Assembly: GCF_009870125.1 (NCBI RefSeq)
Contig: NC_046680.1
Location: forward strand, 17,193,501-17,257,500
Length of the DNA: 64,000 bases
Direction: 5' to 3'
From: Drosophila pseudoobscura
Lineage: Eukaryota > Arthropoda > Insecta > Diptera > Drosophilidae
How positions within the stretch are numbered: position 1 is the first letter of the stretch; each line of letters opens with the position of its first letter. The notes beneath the pieces are model-generated. The model had not been told where the DNA came from. It saw only the letters and a program-made list of their open reading frames with translations, and ran no database searches. Shown piece by piece: positions 27,347 to 39,369 of this stretch. The position numbers were made by a program, and so were the translations under genes.

Positions 27347-29014
27347 ATGCGATCGCGTAAGGTGCTGCTTATAGTTGGTTTTCTGATTACGTGGACCTAC
27401 GCCACCTACTACCTACTGCTCCGCAACACCGGAGTAAATTTGAGCAGGGCTCAAGCGCATCAGATGTACCGTCTCAACGTCGAGGCGAGAGATGCGAACA
27501 AGAAAAGTCACGACATGGCCAAGAACCTCTTACAGTTGGTCAAAACCAAGTATGACCAAGCACAGACGGTCTCGACGCCCCAGATTAGCATAGTGGCTGC
27601 CGAGATCTCCGGGGAGATGCTGGAGCAACCTGTGGCAAAACAAACCCCGGCGCCGATACCAACGAGAACATATATGGGCAATGGCGAACCTGTCTTTCCC
27701 GTGCTGGTATTTGCCTGCAATCGGGTTTCGGTCAAGAAGTGCATCGATAATCTGATTGAATATCGTCCCAGCATGGAACAATTTCCCATTATTGTGTCCC
27801 AGGTAAGCAGGCAAACATAAACATAACTTGAGCAGGCGGCCATTGTTATCGTTTTTCTTGGAACTTGCAGGATTGTGGCGATGAGAATACCAAGGGGGTT
27901 ATCCAATCCTTCGGCAATCAAGTCACCCTCATTGAGCAGCCGGACCAGAGCGACATTAAAGTCCTGCCCAAGGAGAGGAAGTTTAAAGGCTACTATAAGA
28001 TAGCCCGACACTATGGCTGGGCTCTGAACACAACTTTTAAAGTTGGTTTCGATTTCGCCATCATTGTGGAGGATGACTTGAACGTGGCGCCAGATTTCTT
28101 TGAATATTTCCTGGGCACACACAAATTGCTCAAACAGGATCCCAGTTTGTGGTGCGTCTCCGCTTGGAATGACAATGGCAAGGCTGCTGTTGTGGACGCC
28201 TCGAAACCAGAGTTGCTATATCGCACCGATTTCTTCCCCGGTCTTGGCTGGATGCTCACCAAAAAGCTGTGGAGCGAGCTTTCAGTTAAATGGCCCAAAT
28301 CGTGAGTCGACCAATTATATCGTCGCCAGCCGATTGCTAATTGCTTCTAAACTGTTCTAGCTTTTGGGATGATTGGATACGTCATCCGGCCCAGCGGAAG
28401 CATCGCGTGTGCATCAGACCGGAGATATCTAGAACTCGCACTTTTGGAAAAATAGGCGTATCGAAGTAAGAGATAAGCGCTACAATTGTGAAAAACGGTC
28501 CGCAATGGCTGATTTCGCTTTGTTCTCTTTTTAGTGGGTTGTTCTTTGATAAGTATCTCAAACACATTAAGCTTAGCGAGGACTTTGTGCAGTTCACAAA
28601 AATCAATATGAGCCATTTGCTAAAGGTTTGTAAATTGTTATCTATCTGACCGCCATAATGATTCGCTTCTCTTTTAGGATAACTATGATAAGACCTTTGT
28701 GCAGAGTGTCTATACGTATCCCATCGTCACGTACGATGAGCTGCGTCGCAACCTGATAGCAGCCGAGGGACCAGTCCGCATCCAATACACCACGCGGGAG
28801 CAATACAAGCGAATAACCAAGATGCTGGGCCTCATGGATGACTTCAAGGTGAGTCGATCGGTCGATCATTCCCCTAATAACGATTTCTCTTTCCTTGTAG
28901 AGCGGGGTGCCACGCACTGCTTATCACGGCATCGTTTCCTTTTTCTACAACAAACGACGCGTGCACCTCGCTCCCAATGCCAACTGGAAAGGCTATGATC
29001 TCTCGTGGAGCTAA
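27347..29014 (+). CDS. Mgat1: Mgat1, alpha-1,3-mannosyl-glycoprotein 2-beta-N-acetylglucosaminyltransferase (GnT-I)
   Basis: Exons: 27347-27802, 27871-28301, 28361-28465, 28535-28625, 28678-28848, 28901-29014, giving 455 residues, close to the usual 445. It is a type II Golgi membrane protein: short basic cytoplasmic tail (MRSRK), one membrane segment at about residues 5-25, a stem to about 110, then the GT13 catalytic domain starting [17 protein letters not shown]. The metal/nucleotide-binding EDD motif lies in [17 protein letters not shown], and FFPGLGWML and FWDDWIR follow. The enzyme adds the first GlcNAc to Man5GlcNAc2, opening the route to hybrid, complex and paucimannose N-glycans. The ATG is the first in a frame with the membrane anchor. 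Every intron is 51-70 bases long. Confidence 0.95.
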
Positions 29015-30828
29015 CGACGCTAAAAACCAACCAACACCAACCGCACCATAACCTACACACTCAGCTACGTGTGCTTGCAATACCAAAAAGTAGTCTTATG
29101 TGTATTTTTTATTTTGTTTGACCAATTAGTTAAGTCGTAACTATGGAATCTCCTTGAGCAGGCAGCCCTGCTGCATGAGAAACAGAATCAAATCAAAAGA
29201 GTCTCCGCCATGTATACATAGCTTGTAATTACCTAAATTTTGGGGCTTTTGGGAAGCAACACAACGTAACGCAAGGCAACGCAACGTAATATATTGTAAA
29301 TAAGTCAGTGTTGTTTGCTATTGTTAGAGCTAATTATCTCTCTTCACTCCATTGTGTTAAATGCAATTAGTAAAAAGCTAGTACTAAGAAATACATAGTT
29401 CTAAGAGACAGGATAATAACAAAATTTGGTGATCAAGTTTGTTTCGAATATTTGTCATGCCCCTCCGCCACCGAAAATAAGGTCTCGAATACGAGCTATA
29501 TACAACCAATATCTACCGATCTGACAGAACGTCCCGATCGCATAGTTCTTAATTATTCTTCTGGTGTGGCCAATTAGAACGTTTCCCGTTGAACGAGTAG
29601 TTTGAGTATACTGAGATGACAGCTATTAAAAATTACTTCAAAATGTAATTTATTTGATAAACGAATACCGAAACGAATACCGAATGTAAATCGGACCAGA
29701 ACAAACTAAATGTAACTTCAAATGCAATATCAACGGCATGATGTGCCCCAGTGTATTCCTGATATTCCCAATATATTTGGAAGATCTAGCTAAACCCAAC
29801 GCGACTTTGTACGCGGTAACACTTTCGAATAAATGTAACCATTTTTGTAATGGAGTTTTTGCTGTTTTTGTATACGGTCTAGAGGTATAGATGTTTGGTT
29901 TTTTGCCATTCAGGGGAATCACGATTATCAATTGGAATCGGTTGTTTGTTCTTACAGTAACCACTCGAATATAATATATTAATGTATTCAGACGATTTCA
30001 CCATGAGAATCATCACTCCTTATTATTTTTAAGTTTTAATCTGGGGTTCTCCCACTGGCACTGACGGAAATCGATGAATATTTTCAAAATGATCCATATC
30101 ATCCAATCTTATCACCAAGCTGCTGGGTTTCCCCAAGCCCTGCTTATTTATTCTGGCGTAAGCAGGTTCAGTTCGCAAAAAGTTACTACTGGTTATGGAG
30201 AAGGAAATCTGTTTATTGACTAATATATTACCGAATTCCCTTGGCATTGCCAGTATTGACTCAATAGCAAATGTTTTGTACGTCATCGTTCGCCTCCATC
30301 GACATCGGCATCGACATCTCGTCTGTTCCCTTGATTGACTTTATGCGGGTTACAGTGCCAGCGAAAACGAAAACGATTAAAACGAACACCAAAGTGTTAC
30401 AAGGTGGGTTGCGCACGCGTGCTCAGCCACCCGCAAGCAATTTGTGCGCTTCACAATTGTCAATTTCACCTCAAGTTCTGATAAGCAATTGCCAGGCTAC
30501 ACTGAAAGAAATAGATGCGTGACATGCGTCACCAGGTACCACCCACGTGTGAGGTACTTCTGAATCACATCCGTTCTATACAAGTGGCATTCAATAAGCA
30601 TTAAAGTTTCATTAATTGGGTCAAAGTGCTTGTCATCCTAATTGCCCGTTGCGCCTGGCAGTGTTCTCTTATCAGCGACTCGAGCTGCCCTCAGCACTCG
30701 TAATTTTTGCTGTTGTCTACTCATTACGGAGGGCCAAGCAAGCTCCGACTGAAGCTACCTTAGCTCAGAGGGTCTGACGATCAGTTTCAGTTGAATGCAA
30801 TCAGCTCACGACAACACAACGCGCTCAA
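29015..30828. other. Mgat1 3' UTR and intergenic sequence
   Basis: AT-rich sequence with GCAACGCAAC-type repeats near 29265-29290 and several AATAAA-like signals. Just upstream of the next gene are paired direct TCAGTT motifs at 30781 and 30787, which resemble the arthropod initiator. No coding region is supported. Confidence 0.4.
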
Positions 30829-31585
30829 ATGCAGTTGACGCTTACATTTCCGGTTTCGCTGGGGCTTCTGCTGGTGCTCTTAGCTGGTGCTCATGCACAG
30901 GATATAAGGCCCGAGTTCCCAGTGGATTTTCCACGGCCCACTGAAGAAGGTACGACTGGAGTAGTCACAGAAGAACCTACGACGCCCAGTCCTACAGGAG
31001 ATGATACGACTGAGGCACCCACAGAAGAAGCTACGAGTGCAGGATCCCCAGAAGAAGCTGCGACTCCAGCATCCACTGAAAATGCTATGAGTGCAGGATC
31101 CGCAGAAGAACCTACAACCACAAAAAATGATCAGATCACAACAACGACAACAGAAGCTCCCAAAACCACAACGACAACAGAAGCTCCCAAAACCACAACG
31201 ACAACAGAAGCTTCCAAAACAACAACGACTACAGAAGCACATCCTCCGACTTATATACCACCATACGCACCACCCACAATCAGCAATCGACCTACTTCCA
31301 CCACCAAAAATCCTTGGATCTTGAACGAGCCGGCTGAGAGATGCTATCTGAGAGATCAGAGGGATTACGGCTATCGGAACGGGGGATGTGGACGTAAGTA
31401 TCTTGTCCAGATTAAATATTGAGGAGAGAGAGTGGGTTCGAGGTCATTTTTTCACTCTGTATGCATTTCAATTTGCAGCTTGGGGCTGGCGGTCGACGAT
31501 AAGCTGCTATCGCTGCTGCTACTTCGCCCACCGCAATGTGGCCGGGTGCAGTAAAATCCATCGTGGCCGCTGTGGCTACCACTAG
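30829..31585 (+). CDS. Secreted Thr-rich mucin-like protein with Cys-rich tail
   Basis: Exons: 30829-31393 and 31479-31585, giving 223 residues. A signal peptide is clear (MQLTLTFPVSLGLLLVLLAGAHAQ, cleavage about residue 24). Residues about 40-145 are rich in Thr, Glu, Pro and Ala, including four near-identical nine-residue units of the TTTTTEAPK type, a typical substrate for O-glycosylation. The C-terminal 60 residues are different: aromatic and rich in Cys (eight visible), ending HRGRCGYH, and look like a small disulfide-bonded domain. I do not recognise the orthologue. A cuticle, gut-lining or egg-associated mucin is possible but unproven. AATAAA follows at 31638-31643. Confidence 0.85.
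31080..31250 (+). repeat. 27-base coding tandem repeat (nine-residue Thr-rich units)
   Basis: About four units encoding TTTTTEA-P/S-K lie in the mucin-like gene at roughly 31136-31240. They are nearly identical at the DNA level, so copy number is likely to vary. Confidence 0.7.
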
Positions 31586-31637
31586 GGGAAACCCTGAGGA
31601 AACATCTGCTGTAATATTTCGAGTAAAACACGTTTGT

Positions 31638-31643
31638 AATAAA
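31638..31643 (+). terminator. Polyadenylation signal of the mucin-like gene
   Basis: AATAAA lies 52 bases after the stop codon and 52 bases before the end of the convergent SMYD4-type gene. Confidence 0.6.
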
Positions 31644-31694
31644 CATTTCGAACAGAAATAGTAATCAAAGTAATTGAGGGGCAGCAGCTTCGAA

Positions 31695-33980
31695 TCAATC
31701 CAGATTGTATACATTGCCTAGGTTGAGGAAGCAGTCCTTCAGATGCTGCTGGCTCTCACAGAAATCGGGGAACGGTGGGGCCAGCACATCGTACATGATG
31801 CGGATTAGGTCGATGAACTTTTGCAGCGCCTTGGCATAGTCCCCGGTCTCGTAGAGCCGTTTGCCGGTGCGCGTCATCATTTCCGTGTCCTGCATTACCT
31901 TGAGTCCCTTCAGGATATTGGTCACCTCGCCGCAGGTCACGCACTTGACCATAAAGTCATTGCAGCTGGGGGGCACCTCGATTACGGCCGCACAATTGTT
32001 AGGCGCCTCGCAGCGGAAACGGATCACGTCCCGGGGCAGATCCTCGAACAGGGGCCAGTTGTCGATGCAAGCATCGCAGCAGCACTCGAACCAGTACAAC
32101 TCCTTCATCTTGGCCTGGCGCTCCTCACGCTTATCCTGCGTGTAGATCGGTCCGTAGTTCTCGTTGATGGGGAGGCCTGCCTCGATGGGCCGTACACTAT
32201 TGATGTGGATCGTGGTGCCCCGGAAGTAGCGCACGACTCCGGGATCGCACGAATGATTGAACAGGGCCAAAGTGGGATAGATGGCGCCGCCAATGAAGAT
32301 GGATTTCTCCCTGCCCGTCGAGCTGAACTTGTGCAGTTCCGCCACCTCGTGGGTGTTGAATTGGATGAACTGCAGACTGCGCAGCACCAGTGAGCAAATG
32401 GCTCGAACCTGCTCCGGCTTGGGTTCGGGGCCAAAGTAGCCAGATGCCTGCAGGCACTTGGTCAGGAATCGGGCCATCAGAACGTGCTGGAAGAAGTTCG
32501 ACGGCGGGCGCTTGTTCTGATGCCGTTCCAGCTGGGCCACGCGCCGGAAGTCGTCCTTGGGGAGACTGAGAAGGCTTTCGAATTTAAGTCCGTTGTTAAA
32601 TGCCTATTGGACTCACCTTAGCAGCTCCTCTGGCGAGAGTTCCTTATCTATAGTAGGCTTCAATTGCAGAAAGTATTCCAAGGGCTTGCTGGCAAAGATC
32701 CTCAGTGCAATGTGATTGTTGATGGAGGCACCCGATCGCCAAATGGTGGGCACGATGCCACACTCATATTTATGGTACTTCTTGGCCGCTTCGTCCCGAC
32801 ACTGTTCCGAGCAGTATATGACATCGGCACAGCGAGGACAGGCCACAGGAACCACACTCCTGGAGGGGAACACATATAATCAAAAGATCTCTATTAGCTT
32901 CTTCCACAATCTCACCGCACAAAGCAGTTCTCGCAATGGCTCTTGGCGAATTTCTCCAGTAGGACGGACACAAACGGCCGCTCGACGAGCAGCTCCTCGC
33001 CCGCCTTCACATCCGCAGCGGCCCGGGCAAAGCGTCCCTCCTGCGGGCTGCGATCGATCCTCACCAGGGGACTCACATACTCCTTCTCCGCCGGCAGAGC
33101 TGTGGCCTGGTCGAGGGCGATCTTCTGCTTCTGTTGCTTGGCCGCCTGCTTAGCCGTGCGCGGGTCTTGCAGCAGCATTTTGATCATAGTCATGGCATCC
33201 AGATTTAGCTTGGACTTCTTGTCGGATGTGAGTGCGGAGTCGTCCATGGCTGTAATGCACTTTCTAGGTGAAAGGTAAATGTGAATGGTAGAGTGGGGCA
33301 TAGCAGGCCAGCTGATAGTTTGAGCTCACTTGAAGGCTTCAATCGTATGGGGATAGTCCTTGAGGGCCATGTAGCATCGAGCGCGTCGCTCGTACAGCTT
33401 GTAGATCATATCCTTGGGGTAGCCCAGGTCGATGGCTCTTCGGATATCGATCAGGCACTCCCTGGAAATAAGTCAGAATAATTCTCTTACCTGTGGAAAA
33501 GTCCACATTTTCTATATCCTTACTTATATTTCTGCATGTGGTACAGAGTGGCAGACCGATTGGCCAGCACAATACGGATCTCAGCAACTATTCGATACCA
33601 GAAACAAGCACATATGTATTACAATTAATTTTAAACCATTTTAGGAACATCTCACCATTCTCATTGGGCAATGACATATAGCTCCTGGTATAGAGCACCA
33701 TGGCCTCCAGCCATTTCTTCCCCTTGAAGGCAGCCGTGGCCCGTTCCTTGATCTCCGCGGCCAGGGAGGCACTCTTGCCATCGAATTCCGGTCTCACCAG
33801 CAGGTTGGCATCCCCTGCCTGCACCCAGGCCAGCTGATCCACATAGGCCACGCGCTCCTCGTCTTCGCTAAATCCCGATAGCTTGGATATATCCGCTTCG
33901 CAGGTGGCTCCGGCCTGCTCCTTGAGCTTCAGGTAGTATTCGGCAAAGAAGCCCATCTTCTGGCTGAGTGGAGTTTTCAT
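31695..33980 (-). CDS. SMYD4-family SET and MYND domain protein
   Basis: Exons on the minus strand: 33980-33656, 33587-33524, 33461-33330, 33263-32916, 32859-32617, 32565-31695, giving 660 residues. Order of parts: N-terminal TPR-like helices (AAFKGKKWLEAMVLYTRSY, LANRSATLYHMQKY, YERRARCYMALKDYPHTIEAF); the first part of the split SET domain (AAADVKAGEELLVERPFVSVL); the zinc-binding MYND finger (CENC then CPRC, CSEQCRDEA, HKYEC); the SET core (NHSCDPGVVRYF, INENYGP); a post-SET Cys cluster (CCCDAC); and a C-terminal TPR-like region. The family methylates or scaffolds proteins in chromatin and muscle. The last intron can end at 32575 or 32566; the pyrimidine-rich second site was chosen, leaving a 51-base intron. 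The first ATG follows a non-coding leader. Confidence 0.88.
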
Positions 33981-34466
33981 TTTGACAGTTCTTGGAGTCA
34001 AAAATTATGCAAGTTTTGAATAATTTTTGGTATCAAAGTACTCCCGGCACAGAAGCTGCAGACAAACTGAATGTGAAAATTCGGGAAAATGGGACGAGAC
34101 GACGACAACGTGTGGTATAAAGACAGCATTTCGGCTTTTTATTAATAGACCAAAGAGAGCGCCACCCAAATAAATAAAGACCAGGAGGGGAGAGGAGAGA
34201 ATAAGAGATCGCAGAGAGAAAGCATTCTAAGAGCGATCCTCGTTTGTTTACTAACAAATTGCCCGCCTAGACTCTAGAAGCATCTAAAAAAAAACATAAC
34301 CCCAATTCGAGTATTATTCAGCTATTAATACGGCACAGTATCTACCCGAAACAAAAACGCTTTCAGAATTGAGTGAAAGTTCTCTCCAATTTGGGGAAAA
34401 ATAAGATAACCGTCCAGCATAAATGCCTACAAATGAACTGGGTTATATGGCGCGATCGGGTTGTTC

Positions 34467-34538
34467 GCCTCTTTAGCTCAGTGGTAGAGCACTGGTCTTG
34501 TAAACCAGGGGTCGTGAGTTCAATCCTCACAGGAGGCA
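34467..34538 (+). tRNA. tRNA-Thr (anticodon TGT)
   Basis: A 72-base cloverleaf: acceptor GCCTCTT pairs with AGGAGGC followed by discriminator A; A box TAGCTCAGTGG; anticodon loop CTTGTAA with TGT at its centre; T arm around GTTCAATCC. No intron. It reads ACA codons. It differs from the other three copies by one base in the D loop (GTGGTAG versus GTGGCAG). A T run follows within about 20 bases. Confidence 0.95.
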
Positions 34539-34816
34539 AGAATTATCTACATTTTATGAATCTTTTAAAATATTTTGTATATATATTTAATTTTTATATA
34601 GATTAACGACTCAAAAGCTACAAATTAAAGGTAAGATCACTTCAATAAGGATCACGAAGGGAAAATATAATTTATAAAAACAGCATTCCAGATTTTCCAT
34701 ACGGTTTTTTTATCTTAACATATTATATTTAAAAAATAAATATTTTAAAACATATAATATTTAAAAATTAAATATTATAAAATATTAAAAAGAAATGTGT
34801 ATAAATTTTTCGTAAT

Positions 34817-34888
34817 TGCCTCCTGTGAGGATTGAACTCACGACCCCTGGTTTACAAGACCAGTGCTCTGCCACTGAGCTAAAGAGGC
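34817..34888 (-). tRNA. tRNA-Thr (anticodon TGT), inverted partner
   Basis: Same 72-base gene as its neighbour but on the other strand, with a 278-base AT-rich spacer between them. The sequence is identical to the copies at 42003 and 48240. A T run suited to Pol III termination lies about 27 bases downstream. Confidence 0.95.
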
Positions 34889-37337
34889 TTGAGTGACGCG
34901 CGTGGCAAAAGCAGTACATAAATATAGCGCCCTCTAGCTGTGGCGGCGGCTGTTGCCATCCGCGGGTTGTTTAAAAAGTTTCAATTACCTTCGTGAATTG
35001 AGTGCATGACAAAGTAAATTAATGTTTCGTTATCTGGGAATCGGCACTTGAGTTGAGCAGCTGTCTAGCCTCTTTGACTAATGAAGAACAGTCGAAGTTC
35101 AATGAGAACGCTCCATTTGTGGGTGCTCGTTATTCCAAGAGGCAATTTGTTATGGGTAAATTGTAAGAAAATGTCGTGGGAAGTGGCAAGTTGTAACACT
35201 TAATTGGGCCGCTCCGGCTGTTAGTAACAGAATTCTGTTACACCAACATCTCAGAGCAGGGAAGGCACAACTGTACGAGTGCTTGCCGGTCGCCAGTCCC
35301 CAGCAGCCAGCACATTCCACATGCATATGTACATATCAAATTACCATAGTTCAGCCCTTTGGCATTTAAGCTGGATGCAAATCCGTTAAAGCGCCCAAAA
35401 AGAAAAGGTGAAATGCGTAAATTACAGTGTCAACATTACAACGCCCACTTTGCCCGTTCATTTGGTTTTTTCGGGGTGGTGTCCCGCCGTGAAATGCATT
35501 ATTATGCACAACGGAATGGAAGCGAAACCCAAGCCGCACCTCAAGGGTGCATCATGTTGGTTACGGCTGTATGTAAATTTCCCTAAGCTGTTGAATGGCA
35601 CTAGGAATGGGAGGAAGCGTAATCGAAATCGGAATCGGAATCGGCGTCCTCGCCCCGCTGTTGACTTTGGGCATTGTAACCCCCTTGGGACAGGGAAGCT
35701 ATGCTAGAACTGGACATGACAGCGTGTCATCAGTCATCAATCATGGAAGGGTTGTCAGTCGCTTCTTGGTTTCTTTATTGTCTGCGTCCAAAACAATGTA
35801 ATCATCAGGGCTTACAGCGGATTTGCGATCCCTCGCCGACAGCTGTCACTTGTAGTACAGTTGAGGCACTCCAAGGATGCCGCTCGTCCTGATTGAACAT
35901 TGTCAATAAATGTAATCGCTTCGAGCCACTGTCACAGACGTCATTGGGCAATGTTTATGAGCTGTCATCCAGGCGCAAAATATTTATCACTCTCAGGGAG
36001 TCGCATCCTTGCGTCCTCAGCCACCCCTAATTATAGTGCATTGTGGCAGTGCAGTTCTGGGAGGACCCCAGGCAGGATACTGAATGCATTCCGTCCAGTA
36101 CCTGACCCTTCGTCCGGCTCGGCACTCACTCGCGAATGTTAATGCAAATGCGAATGCAAATTCAGGCGGAATAAATGACCGGCCTCCCCCTCCCAGAGGG
36201 AGACCAGACCTCTTTGATTCATGTTCATTCAAGAGCCGACAGTTAATTACAGTTTATTTTGTTTTTTCCTCTACCCAGCCCATTCTATTCTTCGTACTCG
36301 CTTGTATGTATATTTCATTAAAACATCCGTTGCATTTGAGTTTTTGTTTGTTTTAATACCCTTCTGAAGGGTCGATACTACACAGCAGTAGTGGAGATGT
36401 CATTGGAAATGGTTTTCACCATTTCCTAAAACACCCACTTTAGAAGGGCATCCATTATATGTAATATTTAAATTTCAGTCCTTTAAAACCTCTTTTTATT
36501 TTGATAAGAGCACGAGTAATAAATGTCTTGAAAACTGGGAAGCAGACTGTGAAACAATTCTGAACTTATAAGGGGCAGGGAAAGGGTATTTGTTCAGGCA
36601 TCGACTAGTTCTATCTATCCCTCTCTTTTTCCGTTGCCTTTTGTAGCTGTTTTCCGCTTTGCAATCTGCTTCCGTTTTGCTTCGCATTGCTTCGTGGGTA
36701 TTTGCATTGTAATTCTGTTTGCATGGGCATTGCTACACCTAATGTGATGTCAACTCGATGTGCACTGAAAGCGCAACCAATTCAAAACTAACAACAATAA
36801 ACCGAAATTAATTCGAGCAACTAAATTGTGTTTAAGCCAAACTGCACGCCTTCCTGTCTGTCTGTCTGTCTTTCTGTCAGTCTTGCATTCAGCAACAACT
36901 ACAAAAAAGCAAATAATTATAAAAAATGTACCTCTAAGACAGCAGCCCCACCAGACCCCTTCCTGCTTTTCAAATGTTGGCCAAAATGTCATTAAGGTGG
37001 GCGACGAATTTGGCTGTTGACATTTTGAAAACGTCATAAATAATTTATAACAGCCATTTTTTTGCATTTTGGGTATTGTCTGAACGAGCAGTCATGAAAA
37101 TGGGTTTTATAGATCTTGTACTTGATTGCTTTGATTTGATATATATATTTTTTTCTGTCCCGACTCTTAGTATTGGCTCGCGACAATTTGGTGTTGTGGA
37201 AACGAATTTTGCCCGGTCGGAAAATATGTATATTTTTACTCTGTCAAACTATAGTTTGACACATTTTAATAAATTAATAGATGTCTTAATGTTAATTTTT
37301 CAATGTTTGAATGTGCTCGCTGCGCCCCTGAGATTCC
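34889..37337. other. Intergenic, no gene seen
   Basis: Sequence between the tRNA pair and the next coding gene. It has a GAATCG tandem near 35622-35643, AATGCGAATGC repeats near 36138-36160 and a GTCTGTCT tandem near 36857-36870. No frame shows coding bias. Confidence 0.4.
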
Positions 37338-39228
37338 ATGAGAAAAGCATCAGAAGAGAAGCAAATGACGCGCTCGGCCTACGATGTGCAACGGGACTTT
37401 GGTCTAAGCAGCGCCCTGCGCTCGGAAATCATTTGGGACTCGTACGTACATAGGATTATGCAATTGCATAGAACATCTTAATTACTCATGCTCTCCGCAT
37501 TCCCCAAAGACTAGCCCCAGATCAGGCTGGAGTGCTAAAGCAAAAGATCAAAAATCTGATCCTAAATAATGAGGCCAAAACCAGCAGGAAGGTGGCCAAG
37601 CAACGCCAGCAACTGTTCCGAAATGTGTGGCTACAGCGGAAGTACACGAACCGCACTCTGCTCTCGGCCATCATCTACGTGCTGGTCACGCCCGAAATGG
37701 ATGCAGAGCTGGCCCTGCAGTCCACCACCTATAGCTGCCATCCTGTCTTCCGCACCCGCAAGTGCATGAAGGGCGAAAACAGCGAGGAATGTTGCATGAT
37801 CTTCATCGACGAACACGGCCGGGTCTATGCCAATTGGGAGAAGTATGTCTTCGGAAATACCCTGCCCAAGGGCATGATGATAGCTCCAAGTCGTGGCATT
37901 TACACCTTCACCAACGACGAGGATCCTGGAGTTCAGCTAATGGTGTATCCCACGCCAGCGTCTGGAGCGCGGCACAAAATCCTCAATATCGGCGACAAGG
38001 TGGCGACTGTTGGTAGCCTTGTGGCAGGTGTCCCCCTGGCTGCCGCCTTGGCGGTTCCCGTCGGCGGACCCATCGTTCTGGCCGCCACTGCTGTGGGCGT
38101 TGCAACGGCAGCCTATAGCACCCTGCGCTCGGCCCACCGCCTTTACGATCGTGTGCGACATGGTCAGTCCACTTCCATCACGGACAGCGAAGCTCGGGGC
38201 CAATGGCTAGGCGTGGCCGGTGGTGTGGTTGGCCTGGGAGCCACCGGAGCTACCCGACTTATGTCCAGAGTGGCCGCAGCCGACACCGAAGTGAACTGTG
38301 CCGCTCAGTTCGCCGTGAAGGGCATCAATGTGTCTTCCATTGTCATATCCGGCACGGGTGTGGCCAACGGTGTGTACGACCTATATTTGAAAGTTGGCGA
38401 CGATCAGACCTTGTCCAAACTGGATATCCTGCAGATTGCCTCGAGCCTGGTTATATTCACGCACTCCATTAATAATCTCCGCATAGCTTCCAAAGTGACC
38501 AATAGATCAACGTTGATGCGCGCGCTGCGCGATCAAACCAGGTAAGAAATCAAAACCACATACTTATTCACTGTTACAGAGTTCGATTATCCTGCAGAAG
38601 AGTCGTTAGGCAAATCTCGCAAGAGTCCAGAAAGCTGCATAACGGCTCCGCCGGAGGAATGTTTGATATTGTGCGCACCTTTAATGATATACCATTCAAG
38701 GAGGCCTTGCTCAGCCTGCACAAGATCAATGCGCATCTTGCGCAAGGAGCTTCTGTGGTCGGTGCCCTGGGCGCCACTGTGCTGCCCAATATTGTGAGCC
38801 TGGGCAGCGGGGGACAGATGCGCCTGAATCTGGAAATGCTGGCCACTCAATTTGGCAGCAAATTTGTGGAGCACATCAGCAGTCCGGGCAACCTCGCGGA
38901 CGTGCTAGACGCTTTGGCCCGGTACTTTAGCGATAAGGCGGTGCAGCTTTTTATGGAAATGACGCGTACCTTTGTGGAACAGAATATCGACTCGATTGAC
39001 CGCACCCTGAACACGTTCGTCTCCACGGAGACGGTTCTCTATCGGATATTAATGCACTGCGTGCACACCTATGATAATTTTGCTGTGGATTTCCTTGAGC
39101 GCCATCGCCAGGACATCTTGGACGTAATCTCCAAGTACTTCCACTCCCTGCAGCCGCTCGACGAGGGGAACTCCAGCAAATATAAATGTGCTGTCTGCAA
39201 GGGAACGTACTATATAAGTGCTTTGTGA
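37338..39228 (+). CDS. Uncharacterised protein, probable insect DUF4781 family
   Basis: Exons: 37338-37441, 37510-38541, 38598-39228, giving 588 residues. The N-terminal 80 residues are basic and helical (DQAGVLKQKIKNLILNN). A compact middle follows with several Cys (CHPVFRTRKCMKGENSEECCMIFID) and the conserved-looking HGRVYANWEKYVFGNTLPKG. Next come two hydrophobic, glycine/alanine-rich helices (about residues 155-240, VATVGSLVAGVPLAAALAVPVGG and GVAGGVVGLGATGA) that could insert in membranes. The C-terminal third is helical and ends CAVCKGTYYISAL. From memory this layout matches fly proteins assigned to DUF4781, whose function is unknown. No signal peptide is seen. The start ATG is the first in frame and the 68-base first intron has good splice sites. 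Confidence 0.8.
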
Positions 39229-39363
39229 TTCCTTAAATCGTTCGGCTATTTGTCTGTCTGTAAATGGAAATGTGATCATAAGAAGAGTTTTATGTATTAT
39301 GTCGTTCACTGTAAAAGTTCCTTGTCTTATTTTGGTCTTAAAAACTAAATATAAATCTTTTTA

Positions 39364-39369
39364 AATAAA
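39364..39369 (+). terminator. Polyadenylation signal of the DUF4781-like gene
   Basis: AATAAA lies 136 bases beyond the stop codon, in AT-rich sequence. Confidence 0.55.
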
